Shown here: positions 10,765 through 20,807 of the stretch, in pieces
Numbering within the stretch: position 1 is the stretch's first letter
How the letters are laid out: each line of letters begins with the position of its first letter
NCBI GenBank assembly: GCA_041940305.1
Contig: JBGTSJ010000009.1
Coordinates: 160,747-224,746, forward strand
Direction: 5' to 3'
Length of the DNA stretch: 64,000 nt
From: JBGTSJ01 sp041940305
Lineage (GTDB): Bacteria; Planctomycetota; Planctomycetia; Planctomycetales; Planctomycetaceae
Made by a program: the position numbers and the translations under genes
The notes under the pieces: model-generated
What the model was told of the DNA's origin: nothing
Seen by the model: the letters and a program-made list of their open reading frames with translations, nothing else
The model's database searches: none

Positions 10765-11264
10765 GGTTCTATTTCTCCAGTCAAAGCGGGTGGCTCAGGG
10801 CGACGCAGCAACAATTATCTGACACGATCCCCGGCGCACAGGCAAGGGGAATGAACCCGCGCCGGAGTTCCGCGACGCGGGAAATCACTCTGCACACCTC
10901 GAGGCAGTTCCGGCATCTCGGGCGATCCTCAAACCACGGATTGTCAGGAGCGTCCGAGGTTCGAATGCCATGCCTGTACACCGACGTCGCGTCGCGCTGG
11001 ACAACCATCGCGGGATTCATCAACATTGATGCGTCGGTTCGGGGGCGTATTCTCACGCCGGGGCGAACTCTCTACGTTCCGCGCAGCCCTCGCAGCAGGA
11101 CCGGCAGCCACTCGCGGCCCTTGCTGACGGCGAGAACAGGTCCAACGAACCGCACTGAAAATCGTGAAGTTTCCGGTGCACGAGTGAGCAGGTCGAGTCA
11201 TAGAATGCCCGGCCCCGCCTCGCTCGTCCGCGACATTCAGGTTTCCCATTCCAAGAGGATATTC
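10765..11264. promoter_or_regulatory. 500-base divergent intergenic region
   Basis: This lies between the reverse lactonase gene and the forward ABC operon and should hold both promoters. An open frame runs through it into the ABC gene, but it has no recognisable protein features. A ribosome-binding-like AAGAGGA lies at 11253-11259, six bases before the ATG of the ATPase gene. No strong inverted repeat was seen. Confidence 0.45.
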
Positions 11265-12014
11265 ATGGCAGAGTCCGGCCCGAACGGACAGATGATCGAG
11301 GCTGTCGGCCTCAGCAAGTTCTATGGCCCCTTCGCCGCCACGCGCGAGGTGACCTTCTCGGTCCCGCGCGGACAGGTGGCGGCCTTTCTGGGACCAAACG
11401 GGGCCGGCAAGTCCACCACCATGAAGCTGCTCACCGGCTTTCTCGGACCCAGTGAAGGCGTCGCCCGCATCGGCGGGTTCAACATGGCCACCCACCGGCT
11501 CGAGGCGGCCCAGCTCATCGGGTATCTTCCGGAGAACGGGCCCCTCTATCTCGAGATGACGCCGCAGTCCCTGCTCAAGTATCTCGGACAAGCCCGCGGC
11601 TTGTCCTCGGCACATCTCCAGGACCGCATGGAGTACGTGGCCGACAAGTGCGCTCTGGGAGACGTGTGGGGCAAGCCGACCGGCAAGCTCTCGCGCGGGT
11701 ACCGGCAGCGTGTCGGCATGGCCCAGGCCCTGCTGCACGATCCCGAAGTCCTCATCCTCGACGAACCGACGGCCGGCCTCGACCCCAACCAGACGCACGA
11801 AGTGCGGCAGCTGATTCGCAGCCTCGGTGAAACCAAGACGATCCTGCTCTCCACGCACATCCTCACCGAGGTGAAGGCGGTCTGCAGCCGCGTGATCCTG
11901 ATCAATCAGGGCCGCATCGTCCTCGACGGCACCGTCGCCGACATGGAAGGCCCCGAACACGACATGGAATCCCGCTTCCGCAAGCTCACCGCGCCCGCCA
12001 AGCAGGCGGGTTAG
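11265..12014 (+). CDS. ABC transporter ATP-binding protein, GldA-like
   Basis: 249 residues from ATG at 11265, preceded by AAGAGGA at a good distance; the longer open frame upstream is not needed. Walker A is GPNGAGKST, the signature motif is SRGYRQR and Walker B is VLILDEPTAGLDP, followed by the switch histidine (LLSTHIL). It is the nucleotide-binding subunit for the GldF-GldG fusion encoded 77 bases downstream. In Bacteroidetes the GldA/F/G set is linked to gliding motility, but in planctomycetes the transported substrate is unknown. Confidence 0.9.
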   Translation: MAESGPNGQMIEAVGLSKFYGPFAATREVTFSVPRGQVAAFLGPNGAGKSTTMKLLTGFLGPSEGVARIGGFNMATHRLEAAQLIGYLPENGPLYLEMTPQSLLKYLGQARGLSSAHLQDRMEYVADKCALGDVWGKPTGKLSRGYRQRVGMAQALLHDPEVLILDEPTAGLDPNQTHEVRQLIRSLGETKTILLSTHILTEVKAVCSRVILINQGRIVLDGTVADMEGPEHDMESRFRKLTAPAKQAG

Positions 12015-12045
12015 AACCCCGTTCTCTTTGAGAAACCGGGGTTCT
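12013..12045. repeat. Hairpin related to the AAACCCGG family
   Basis: AGAACCCCG and CGGGGTTCT pair over 9 bp, with an inner TTCTC/GAGAA helix around a TTT loop and a 2-base bulge. It begins within the stop codon region of the ATPase gene. It may attenuate transcription into the permease gene or protect the upstream message. The core resembles the hairpins at 2712-2741 and 60673-60703. Confidence 0.5.
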
Positions 12046-12091
12046 GACACTCTTATCACGATCGACTCTCGTCCAAAGACCATCGACATTC

Positions 12092-14941
12092 ATGCGCAGC
12101 CACGCGATTCTTGCCGTCTTCAAGCGAAACGTCGCCAGCTATTTCTCCGGACTGCTCGGCTACCTGTTCATCGTCGTGTTCGTGGTGGCCGGCTCGCTGC
12201 TGGCGTTCAAGTCGGAGTTCTTCGCCGCCAACCAGGCCAACCTCGACCAGCTCAGCGCGTGGTACCCGCTGCTGCTCGTGTTCATCATCCCGGCGATCAC
12301 CATGACGGCCTGGTCCGATGAGCGCAAGCTGGGTACCGATGAGCTGCTGTTTACGCTCCCCGCCACCGATGTCGAGATCCTGCTCGGCAAATACTTTGCG
12401 GTGCTCGCCGTCTACTCCACGGCGCTGCTCTTCTCGTTGACCCACGCGATGGTGCTCGCCTGGCTCGGCGACCCCGATCCCTGGGCGATCGCCACCACCT
12501 ACTTCGGATACTGGCTGGCCGGCGCCGCGCTCATCGGTGCGGGCCTGTTCGCTTCCGTTCTCACCAGCAGCGCCACCGTGGCGTTCGTCCTGGGCGCCCT
12601 CTTCTGTGCCGCGCCCGTGGGTCTGGAATTGATCCCCAACCTGCCCGACTGGGTCCGGGCCCTGACCATTGGCGAGCAGCTCCGCTACTTCACGCTCGGA
12701 ATCATCCCCATCAGCGGTCTGCTGTACTTCGTTTCCCTCACGTCCTTCATGCTCTACCTCAACGTCGTGCTGATTGGCCGCAGGCATTGGGGCACTTCCG
12801 GCGAGCACGCCTCCGTGGCGATCGACGTCAGCGCGTACCTCGGGCTGCTCGTCATCTGCGGCGTGTCCTGGATCTTCGCCGGCGGCGGCAGCACGTCCTT
12901 CGGTCAAATGTGGTTCATGATCGGCCTGTGCGTGTTCGCAGCCGCAACCCTCTACTGCATCTTCGCGGCTCTGCTTGGTCCGTTTCCCGGACGCCACTAT
13001 GCCCTCAGAATCGTGGCGCTCGCCTCGGCGCTCATCAGCATCAACTACATGGCGGCCCAGGGCGCCGGCCGCATCGACATGACGCAGGAGAGTCTGTTCA
13101 CGCTGTCCGAGACCACGGAGCGGATCATTGACGACGTCGAACCGGAGAAGCCGGTCGTGATCCAGGCGTACCTCAGCCCCAGCGTCCCGGAAGAATACGC
13201 CGAGGTGCATCGCCGGCTCTCCGGGCTGCTGGGACAGATCGACAGCGAGGGCGGGCGGAAAGTCGACGTCCAGATCAACTACATCGAACCCTCCAGCGAG
13301 GAGGCCGCGCTCGCCGAGCAGATCGGCATCACACCGCGCAACGTGCAGTCCGAACGGGGCGGCAAGATCACCGCCGAGGACATCTTCCTCGGAGCAATCA
13401 TCCAGGGGCCGTATTCCGAAGTCGTCGTGCCCTTCTTCGATGTCGGCACGTCCGTCGAATACGAGCTGACCCGGTCCATCGGCACCGTCTCGAACGCCGA
13501 CCGGCCGACCATCGGCATCCTCAGCACCGATGCCAAGCTGACCGGCGGCTTCGACATGCAGTCCTTCCGACAGCTGCCGGAGTGGCGCATCGTCCAGGAA
13601 CTCAAGAAGCAGTACAAGATTGAGGAAATCCTGCCCGGGCACACCATCGACGAGGAGATCGACGTCCTCATCGCCGTTCTGCCGTCCTCGCTGACGGAGC
13701 CGGAGATGGCGAACTTTCTCGCCTACGTCCGGACCGGCAAGCCGGTGCTCATTTTTGATGACCCTCTCCCGGTCTTCGGGCGCGGCGCCGGAATTCAGCT
13801 CGCCCCGCTGCAGCCCAAGCCCGCCGCCGGCGGCGGCATGATGGGCATGCAGCAACCCAGCGAGCCCAAGGCGGACGGCGGCCGCCTCACCGGCCTGATG
13901 AACCTCATGCAGGCCGCCTGGGAGAAGAACGATCCTTCCGACCCCGGTCCCGCCGGGGAAGACTTTGTCGTCTTCGACGCCTACAACCCCCATTCGGAAT
14001 TCGCCGACGTCGTCCAGCCCGAGATGATGTTCATCACCCCCAGAAGCGGGACGTCCACGGCGTTCAATCCCGAAAGCGATGTCACCAGCGGACTGCAGGA
14101 ACTGATGGCCTGGTTCTCGGGCACCATCCGGCCGCGACAGGGGAGCGAGATGGAGTTCATCCCACTGCTGCGGACCGGTTCGAGGCTGTCGGGACTGCTC
14201 GACTGGAGCCAGATCACCTCCTCCCAGGCGTTCTTCGGATTGCAGATCAATCCGAACCCGCGCCGTGTTTTCGACGGGGATGCCCATGTCATTGCCGCCC
14301 ACATCAAGTCGAAAGAGAACGCCGCTCAGCCGTTGAATGTCATCTTTGTCGCCGATGTGGACCTGATCGGCGACGACATCTTCAATATCCAGGAACGTCA
14401 GTTTCTCGGCCTGGAGATCGACAACGTCACGTTTGTGCTGAACGCGGTGGATGTGCTGGCCGGGAACACAGACTATCTGTCCCTCCGTAAACGCCGACCT
14501 CAACTCCGGACCCTTGAGGAGATCGAGTCGCAGCGGGAAGTGTTCCAGGAGCAGATGAACAAGGAGATCCAGAAGGCCGAAGATCAGGCGGAAGAGAAGC
14601 TCGACGCCGCACAGAAGCAGTTCGACGCCGCCGTCGACCGCATCGAGAACGATGAATCTCTCGATCCGCGCACCAAGGATCAGCTGATCCTCATCGCCCG
14701 CCGCCAGGCGCAGGATGTCTTGGATGAAGAAACCCGCGAGATCGAGCAGGAGAAGGCCCGGATCATCGATGACCTCAAGGACGAGACGAACCGCAAGGTC
14801 TCCCAGAAGGAGTTCACCGCCTGGTTCTGGGGGGTCGTCCTGCCGCCGATTCCCGCGCTGCTTCTGATGGGCATCGTCCTCAGTATCCGTGTGATGAACG
14901 AAATGACGGGCGTCTCCCCCGACCGCCTCGTCAAGCGCTAA
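12092..14941 (+). CDS. Fused GldF-type permease and GldG-type auxiliary protein
   Basis: 949 residues. Residues 1 to about 290 form an ABC-2 type permease with six or more membrane helices, including a WSDERKLGTDELLFTLP loop typical of GldF. From about residue 295 it continues as a GldG-like extracytoplasmic domain (ABC_transp_aux; RIDMTQESLFTLS, then a Rossmann-like ADRPTIGILSTD segment). A coiled coil follows (about 820-905), then a final membrane helix (about 915-935). In Flavobacterium GldF and GldG are separate; here they are one chain. It works with the ATPase upstream and the DUF4340 protein downstream. Confidence 0.87.
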   Translation: MRSHAILAVFKRNVASYFSGLLGYLFIVVFVVAGSLLAFKSEFFAANQANLDQLSAWYPLLLVFIIPAITMTAWSDERKLGTDELLFTLPATDVEILLGKYFAVLAVYSTALLFSLTHAMVLAWLGDPDPWAIATTYFGYWLAGAALIGAGLFASVLTSSATVAFVLGALFCAAPVGLELIPNLPDWVRALTIGEQLRYFTLGIIPISGLLYFVSLTSFMLYLNVVLIGRRHWGTSGEHASVAIDVSAYLGLLVICGVSWIFAGGGSTSFGQMWFMIGLCVFAAATLYCIFAALLGPFPGRHYALRIVALASALISINYMAAQGAGRIDMTQESLFTLSETTERIIDDVEPEKPVVIQAYLSPSVPEEYAEVHRRLSGLLGQIDSEGGRKVDVQINYIEPSSEEAALAEQIGITPRNVQSERGGKITAEDIFLGAIIQGPYSEVVVPFFDVGTSVEYELTRSIGTVSNADRPTIGILSTDAKLTGGFDMQSFRQLPEWRIVQELKKQYKIEEILPGHTIDEEIDVLIAVLPSSLTEPEMANFLAYVRTGKPVLIFDDPLPVFGRGAGIQLAPLQPKPAAGGGMMGMQQPSEPKADGGRLTGLMNLMQAAWEKNDPSDPGPAGEDFVVFDAYNPHSEFADVVQPEMMFITPRSGTSTAFNPESDVTSGLQELMAWFSGTIRPRQGSEMEFIPLLRTGSRLSGLLDWSQITSSQAFFGLQINPNPRRVFDGDAHVIAAHIKSKENAAQPLNVIFVADVDLIGDDIFNIQERQFLGLEIDNVTFVLNAVDVLAGNTDYLSLRKRRPQLRTLEEIESQREVFQEQMNKEIQKAEDQAEEKLDAAQKQFDAAVDRIENDESLDPRTKDQLILIARRQAQDVLDEETREIEQEKARIIDDLKDETNRKVSQKEFTAWFWGVVLPPIPALLLMGIVLSIRVMNEMTGVSPDRLVKR

Positions 14942-14960
14942 AGGGCCCTCTCCCCTCGCA

Positions 14961-14990
14961 TCCTTGAATCCTCGATTCCTCGGCTCCTCC
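14961..14990. repeat. GAATC/GAGGA repeat before the DUF4340 gene
   Basis: TCCTTGAATCCTCGATTCCT followed by CGGCTCCTCC lies immediately before the ATG at 14993. The same sequence type, in both orientations, fills the flgK-flgL gap (55451-55557). It overlaps the expected ribosome-binding region here. Confidence 0.6.
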
Positions 14991-14992
14991 TT

Positions 14993-17077
14993 ATGAACAA
15001 CATCGCACTGCGAACCCTGATCTTTGTCGGTGTCGCCGTGGTCTGCGTCGGCGGCGCCATTGCCACTTCCCGCTTTACCGAACCGGCCAGGCTCTCCGAC
15101 GCCTCGCTTGCCGGCGAAGAGTTCTACCCCGACTTCCAGGACCCCACAAAGGCCACCGCCCTCCGCGTCGCCGCCTACGACAAGGACGAGGCGAAAGTCA
15201 AAGTCTTTAACGTCGAGTTCAAGGACGGCCTCTGGCGCATCCCGTCCCACCACTTCTATCCGGCCGACGGCGAAGAGCAGCTCGCCCGCACCGCCGCCTC
15301 CGTCGTCGGCATCAAACGCGGCACCTTCGCCGGCAAGACCCCCACCGATCACAAGCGCATGGGCGTCCTGGATCCGCTGGACGAGTCGATCACCGGCACC
15401 GAAGGCCGCGGCTCCCGCATCACTCTCTACCAGGGGGAAAAGGCGCTCGTCGATCTCATCATCAACAAGCAGGAAGACTCCGAGAGCGGCTACTACGTTC
15501 GCAAGGCCGGCGACCCGCAGGTGTACCGCGCCGAACTCTCCAATCTCCAGATCTCCACGAAGTTCGCCGACTGGATTGAGCCCGATCTCCTCAAGCTGGA
15601 GCGGAGCAAGCTCAGTGAGATGATCGTGAACAGGTATCACGTCGACGAGGAGCGCGGCGCCATCGTCCAGGAGGAAATCAACATCCTCAATAAGGAGTCC
15701 GGCGCCGCGACCTGGACCCTGAAGGACCTCGACCCGGAAACCGAAAAACTGAACAACGTAACCGTCACCGGCATGGTCTCCGCGCTCGATGACCTCAAGA
15801 TCGTCGGCGTCCGTCCCAAGCCGCCCGGTCTGATTACCGAACTCACCGGGCGTCAGGGACCCCGGCTCAATCAGCTCGAAGTGCTGCAGATGCAGCGAGC
15901 TGGCTACTTCCTGACGCCCGACGGCGAGCTTGTCTCAAACGAAGGCGAGATCCTCGCCGGGACGAGCGAAGGCGTGCGCTACTCCCTGCGGTTCGGTGAA
16001 ATCGTCAGCGGGACCGACCTGGACATCGAAGTCGGCTCTGGCGATCCGGACGGCGACGCTGACTCCACGGACGACTCCGGCGAAACTGCGGAAGAAGACG
16101 GCGCCAGCGGCTCGGACCTCAAGAACAATCGTTATCTCTTCATCACCGCCAATTTCGATGAATCGTTGCTGGGCGAGCGGCCGCAGCCCCCCGTGAAGCC
16201 CGAGCCTCCATCCGAAACTCCGGCCCCGGCCGCCGACAACGGTGACGCTCCCTCCGAGACCAGCGATACCGACCCCGCGTCCCCCGCGGAATCCGATGCG
16301 CCCGACACAACGGGCAGCGAATCGGACTCGTCATCCGCTTCTCCCGAGCCCGAATCACCGAGTTCGAGCGACACTGATGCGTCCGCTTCACCCGACAGTG
16401 ACGCCGAAGCCGACCCGTCAGCCGATTCGCCGTCAGACGCCGAACCGGCCGAGGCAGCGACCGAGCCCGTCGCCGAGACATCGGAGGACGCCGCAGAAGC
16501 ATCCGCTCCTGAAGAGAACTCGGCACAGCCTGCTGATGCGACGGAAGAGTCGGCCACAGAACCGGCGGATCCGGAAGCCGCGCAGAAGGCCTACGAGGAG
16601 GCGCTGGCACAATACGAAGCAGAGTCCGCGACCTACGAAACGAGACTGCAGGCCTATGAGGAGAAGGTCGAGGCCGGCCAGGAACTGGCGAAGGATTTGA
16701 ATGAGCGTTTCGCCGCCTGGTATTACGTCATCTCCGCGGACCTGTTCAAAAAGCTGCAGGTCTCAAGGTCCGAACTGGTCGAGCCCGTTCCGGCCGCTGC
16801 GGCGGAGCCGGGTGATGCCGAACCGGAATCGACCGGAGACACACCTTCACCAGACCCTGATGCCACCGACGATGCCACTCCGTCTGACGACGCTGGCGCG
16901 CCGGACGAGTCCGCAACCGACCCAGCCAGTGCGGATTCGGAAAGCGACGCCGGCGCCGGTAACCCACAGCCGGCCGATCCCGATTCCGCATCCGATCCAG
17001 GCTCACAAGCCGATCCGGAGCCAGGATCGCCAACACCAGCAGACGCGCCGGAACCCGAACCGCCGGCCTCAACGTAA
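14993..17077 (+). CDS. DUF4340 protein with long acidic disordered segments
   Basis: 694 residues. An N-terminal membrane anchor (about 7-25) is followed by DUF4340 repeats (VFNVEFKDGLWRIPSHH; YRAELSNLQ). Residues about 350-570 and 610-694 are low-complexity, dominated by Asp, Glu, Ser, Ala and Pro, separated by a helical QKAYEEALAQYEAE segment. It is third in the operon after the ABC ATPase and the GldF-GldG fusion, a common planctomycete trio. It is probably an extracytoplasmic partner of the transporter. The acidic tails are the least conserved part and may bind cations or the cell wall; that is inference. Confidence 0.8.
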   Translation: MNNIALRTLIFVGVAVVCVGGAIATSRFTEPARLSDASLAGEEFYPDFQDPTKATALRVAAYDKDEAKVKVFNVEFKDGLWRIPSHHFYPADGEEQLARTAASVVGIKRGTFAGKTPTDHKRMGVLDPLDESITGTEGRGSRITLYQGEKALVDLIINKQEDSESGYYVRKAGDPQVYRAELSNLQISTKFADWIEPDLLKLERSKLSEMIVNRYHVDEERGAIVQEEINILNKESGAATWTLKDLDPETEKLNNVTVTGMVSALDDLKIVGVRPKPPGLITELTGRQGPRLNQLEVLQMQRAGYFLTPDGELVSNEGEILAGTSEGVRYSLRFGEIVSGTDLDIEVGSGDPDGDADSTDDSGETAEEDGASGSDLKNNRYLFITANFDESLLGERPQPPVKPEPPSETPAPAADNGDAPSETSDTDPASPAESDAPDTTGSESDSSSASPEPESPSSSDTDASASPDSDAEADPSADSPSDAEPAEAATEPVAETSEDAAEASAPEENSAQPADATEESATEPADPEAAQKAYEEALAQYEAESATYETRLQAYEEKVEAGQELAKDLNERFAAWYYVISADLFKKLQVSRSELVEPVPAAAAEPGDAEPESTGDTPSPDPDATDDATPSDDAGAPDESATDPASADSESDAGAGNPQPADPDSASDPGSQADPEPGSPTPADAPEPEPPAST

Positions 17078-17234
17078 ACGTCTCAGACTTATCGGAAGCG
17101 CTCGAAGGGCGGTCCTCCGCGCGGGGCAATTCTCCACCGGGAATCGCTCAGTTGTTGCCGGGTGGGAATGTGGTAACATCAACCTCTTCCGGCGGGAGAC
17201 GAAGCGCCACACCCATCCGCGCTCATCCCCATTC

Positions 17235-18535
<1,301 letters not shown>

Positions 18536-18563
18536 CCGTTTCCCTCGGACATGAAACACAGAA

Positions 18564-18591
18564 GGGAGCCCGGCGAAATTGCCGGACTCCC
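18564..18591. terminator. Inverted repeat upstream of int
   Basis: GGGAGCCCGGC, loop GAAATT, then GCCGGACTCCC: 11-bp arms with one mismatch. It lies in the 318-base gap between the HTH-protease gene and int, just before the int start. It could end transcription of the long leftward cluster so that int uses its own promoter, or be an operator. There is no clear T run. Confidence 0.45.
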
Positions 18592-18853
18592 CATCGTACC
18601 GCTTCAGAACTCGATCTCGAAGTAATCTGGCAAGCCCGCCTGCTCGTTCTCGAAGCCGAATGGCAATGGATGTCCGGGCTGGAAGCGTGAATCGGCCCAC
18701 GGCTTTCCACAGCACTCAGCGTGTCAGCGCAGGCAGGCCTGCATTCTCTGCTGCCGTTTCCCTAGACAGCATTTCACCAGCAGACGGCCAGCAGGCCAAA
18801 GGTCAGGAGGAACCTTGAGCCTGCCGCGCTTTTCGCCGTCTACTGGGATGTAC

Positions 18854-19588
18854 TCAGCATTTCGAAGTTACGAATAAGTCGTCACGCTCGAAGACCTGCT
18901 CAGCGTCGAAGTCGCCCCGAGCCTCAGACTCGAAGAAAGAATCAGTTGTCGCGGGACGGATCACCACATCGACGCTGAAGACCTCCGTAATCGCCTCAAC
19001 TGTCTTCTTGTCGATCGATCGGCGGTACCCGGCGACATGCGAGAGACCGACACCACGAGGACGACGCCTGGCGAGTGCAAGGAGGGCCGGGCCTGCGGGG
19101 TATCCTTCGGCATCGATGTTGCCTCGGGGCATTCCAAACCTCAGCGAGACATCCCGGACCACACCGGCCAGGTCTCTAGTCGATCTGCTGAGCGGCCGGT
19201 TTAGGTCGTGATCCATGAAGACCAGTTTGTTTTCGTACAACCGCTTAGCCCCGGACTCCCCACCGAAAGCCGTGGGTGGAATGGCATAGCCGTTTTTGCT
19301 GACATTCCCACACAACAGAACACCTCGGATGACGGGAGACCCATCAACTTCGGCTGCCCAATCCGTGAACTCGTGAACGAGGTCAGAACCGGGTGAGAGC
19401 AGGGGCCGTGATCCCTCGGCTGCAGGGCCACGCAAGTAGGTGAGTACATCGTCTCGTCGGTACAGCTTCTCGCCGCTACCAGCGACCGGGGAGATGCCCC
19501 GGAGAGAACCACGACATTCCAGATGGAACAGCTCCTCCCAATCCATGCCCAACATGGATTGAACCTGCTCCGAAGTAAGCCACTTCAC
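18854..19588 (-). CDS. HTH domain fused to a phage prohead-protease-like domain
   Basis: 244 residues from GTG at 19588, which shares a base with the previous stop (TAGTG). Residues 1-52 look like an excisionase/MerR-type winged HTH (WLTSEQVQSMLGM ... LYRRDDVLTYL). From about residue 85 it resembles the phage capsid-maturation protease fold: an opening strand VIRGVLLCG, His127 in FMDHD, Ser183 in GLSHVAG, and the closing EVFSVDVVIRPAT. His and Ser are the catalytic pair in that family. No capsid gene is near, so the protease may cleave itself or a regulator instead. The protease assignment is by motif order only; the fusion is visible in one uninterrupted frame. Confidence 0.65.
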   Translation of the reverse strand: MKWLTSEQVQSMLGMDWEELFHLECRGSLRGISPVAGSGEKLYRRDDVLTYLRGPAAEGSRPLLSPGSDLVHEFTDWAAEVDGSPVIRGVLLCGNVSKNGYAIPPTAFGGESGAKRLYENKLVFMDHDLNRPLSRSTRDLAGVVRDVSLRFGMPRGNIDAEGYPAGPALLALARRRPRGVGLSHVAGYRRSIDKKTVEAITEVFSVDVVIRPATTDSFFESEARGDFDAEQVFERDDLFVTSKC

Positions 19589-19806
19589 TAACTGCTCCTG
19601 TGACTGCGAGAGAACACAGCAAAGAGGCTTCGATCGACCTCTGAGCGGAGAACGCTGATGACGTGCCAGCCGATCGATTCCTGATTGTGCAGGACGGTTG
19701 CAAGTTCATCTTCGTGGATGTCCCGGACAACTTTGCTGGACTTTGGCCGCAGGCCAGGAGTTTGGAACCCGATTCGGTCAGACATTGGCGCCCTCATGTG
19801 CGTCAC
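19588..19806 (-). CDS. Small protein of unknown function
   Basis: Up to 72 residues; starts at 19806, 19797 or 19785 (MSDRIGF) are possible. The second half, GWHVISVLRSEVDRSLFAVF, has the alternating pattern of small DUF4177-like folds, but the match is weak. It overlaps the excisionase-like gene upstream and its stop shares a base with the GTG of the HTH-protease gene. A copy of the element motif (CCTGTGACTGC) lies in its 3-prime end at 19597. Confidence 0.5.
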   Translation of the reverse strand: MTHMRAPMSDRIGFQTPGLRPKSSKVVRDIHEDELATVLHNQESIGWHVISVLRSEVDRSLFAVFSRSHRSS

Positions 19807-19987
19807 TCAGCCAGGCCGCAAGCTCGGTTTGCCGATACCGCCGGAGCCGTGGTCCGAACTTCACCGATGGAATCCGCTCAGCCGTCCCCCCCGCCAGAGT
19901 CAGGCGCCGGAGTGTGTTCTTAGAGATCCGGAGGAAGTCTGCCGCCTCCTCAGGCGTGAGGAGCCTTTCATTGGACGTGTCAGTCAT
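19778..19987 (-). CDS. xis: Excisionase-like winged-helix protein
   Basis: 69 residues from ATG at 19987. The sequence LTPEEAADFLRISKNTLRRL followed by a basic strand RLRRYRQTELAAWL is the MerR/HTH_17 fold used by recombination directionality factors. It lies directly downstream of a second protein of the same fold (19992-20225). One of the two is likely the excisionase for the integrase encoded in the same cluster; which one cannot be told. Confidence 0.75.
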   Translation of the reverse strand: MTDTSNERLLTPEEAADFLRISKNTLRRLTLAGGTAERIPSVKFGPRLRRYRQTELAAWLSDAHEGANV

Positions 19988-19991
19988 TGAA

Positions 19992-20225
19992 CTACGCCTT
20001 TCCCTCATTGGGGGCCGTTGCCGTTCGGGCAGCGATCCAAGACTTGAGGTCGCTCAGCCTGTAGCGGTTTCGGCAGCCGATTCGCGTGCAAGGGATGCCG
20101 TCCTCACCTTGGTACTTGGGATATGACAAGCGGTACAGGTTGTCGTGGGACATACAGAGGAGCTTCGCCGCCTCGAACGTGTCGAGCAGAACGGCGTCAT
20201 CGGGAAGAGTCGAGGTGTCGGTCAT
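19992..20225 (-). CDS. Second excisionase-like HTH protein
   Basis: 77 residues. LDTFEAAKLLCMSHDNLYRL, then a gap with CTRIGCRNRYRLSDLKSWI, again the HTH_17/AlpA-like fold. It overlaps the upstream gene by an ATGA junction at 20222-20225 and is followed within a few bases by the next excisionase-like gene, so the two are co-expressed. It may be a regulator rather than the directionality factor. Confidence 0.7.
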   Translation of the reverse strand: MTDTSTLPDDAVLLDTFEAAKLLCMSHDNLYRLSYPKYQGEDGIPCTRIGCRNRYRLSDLKSWIAARTATAPNEGKA

Positions 20226-20584
20226 CGTGCCTCACTATTACGCATTGCCTTGCACAGAAAGTTCCGATCAGCATCGCTGACACGCCGTACGCACCACGGC
20301 GAGAGGGATATGAAGTCAACTTCCAGGAGATCAACTTGGTCTGTCAGCAGGGGACCGTCGTCCGAGTTCTCCAAGGCAGTCACAGGCTTCGGGGGGAGTA
20401 GGCAGGCATCGACACAAGAGCCGTCATCAAGGCGGACTCTGTGAAGGACTCGGTCAGGTGGGCATTGTCCGTTGATGGGTTCCACAACCTGCTCACGTTT
20501 CATCCTTAGCGGTTCCATACGCATCCTTTCGTTTAAAAGGGACAAGCTCATTGAGTCTCTGTTGTCGTTTCCGGCATCCCTCAC
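20222..20584 (-). CDS. Hypothetical phage-type small protein
   Basis: 120 residues from the first start; internal Met codons (20524, 20515 and 20503 region) could give a shorter protein of about 93. No family recognised. It contains VRLDDGSCVDACLLPPKPV and several Cys, and ends overlapping the start of the second HTH gene (ATGA). It overlaps the previous small gene out of frame at its 5-prime end, which argues for one of the shorter starts. One GCAGTCACAGG copy (20376) encodes PVTA here. Confidence 0.5.
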   Translation of the reverse strand: MRDAGNDNRDSMSLSLLNERMRMEPLRMKREQVVEPINGQCPPDRVLHRVRLDDGSCVDACLLPPKPVTALENSDDGPLLTDQVDLLEVDFISLSPWCVRRVSDADRNFLCKAMRNSEAR

Positions 20585-20807
20585 ATGGTTTCATGCCTAG
20601 CACCGTTGTACCTGCCGCGATGAGGTCACCAAGCCCAAGCATCCCCGTCTCGGGAAACTCGGATGCTGCTTCGGGGTGCTCCAGCGGGGGTAGTTCATAT
20701 CCCCGAGCGAGCCACTTCGCACGACACCACATCACAGTATTCAGTGGCAGGTTGGACCGACCGGCAGCTATCCGGTGCATCGACGCAGGCAAGGCGCTAC
20801 GCGACAT
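20493..20807 (-). CDS. Phage-type protein with a C-x-x-C-x-x-R motif
   Basis: 104 residues at most; starts at 20807 or 20780. The segment LGLGDLIAAGTTVLGMKP followed by CEGCRKRQQRLNELVPF is a pattern I recognise from small phage genes of unknown role, where the paired Cys and basic residues suggest metal or nucleic-acid binding. Its start overlaps the 3-prime end of the tail-like gene by 11 bases at most. Confidence 0.6.
   Translation of the reverse strand: MSRSALPASMHRIAAGRSNLPLNTVMWCRAKWLARGYELPPLEHPEAASEFPETGMLGLGDLIAAGTTVLGMKPCEGCRKRQQRLNELVPFKRKDAYGTAKDET

Noticed and set aside
10584..11264. N-terminal extension of the ABC ATPase
   Set aside because: The frame is open but Arg/Ser/Pro-rich and antisense to the lactonase 5-prime end; ATG at 11265 has a ribosome-binding sequence and matches family starts.
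12056..15640. Antisense open frame of 1194 codons across the GldF-GldG fusion and the DUF4340 gene
   Set aside because: It is the complement of strongly supported coding sequence; its composition (Gly, Asp, Val, His, Arg rich, no domains) is typical of the antisense of GC-rich genes.
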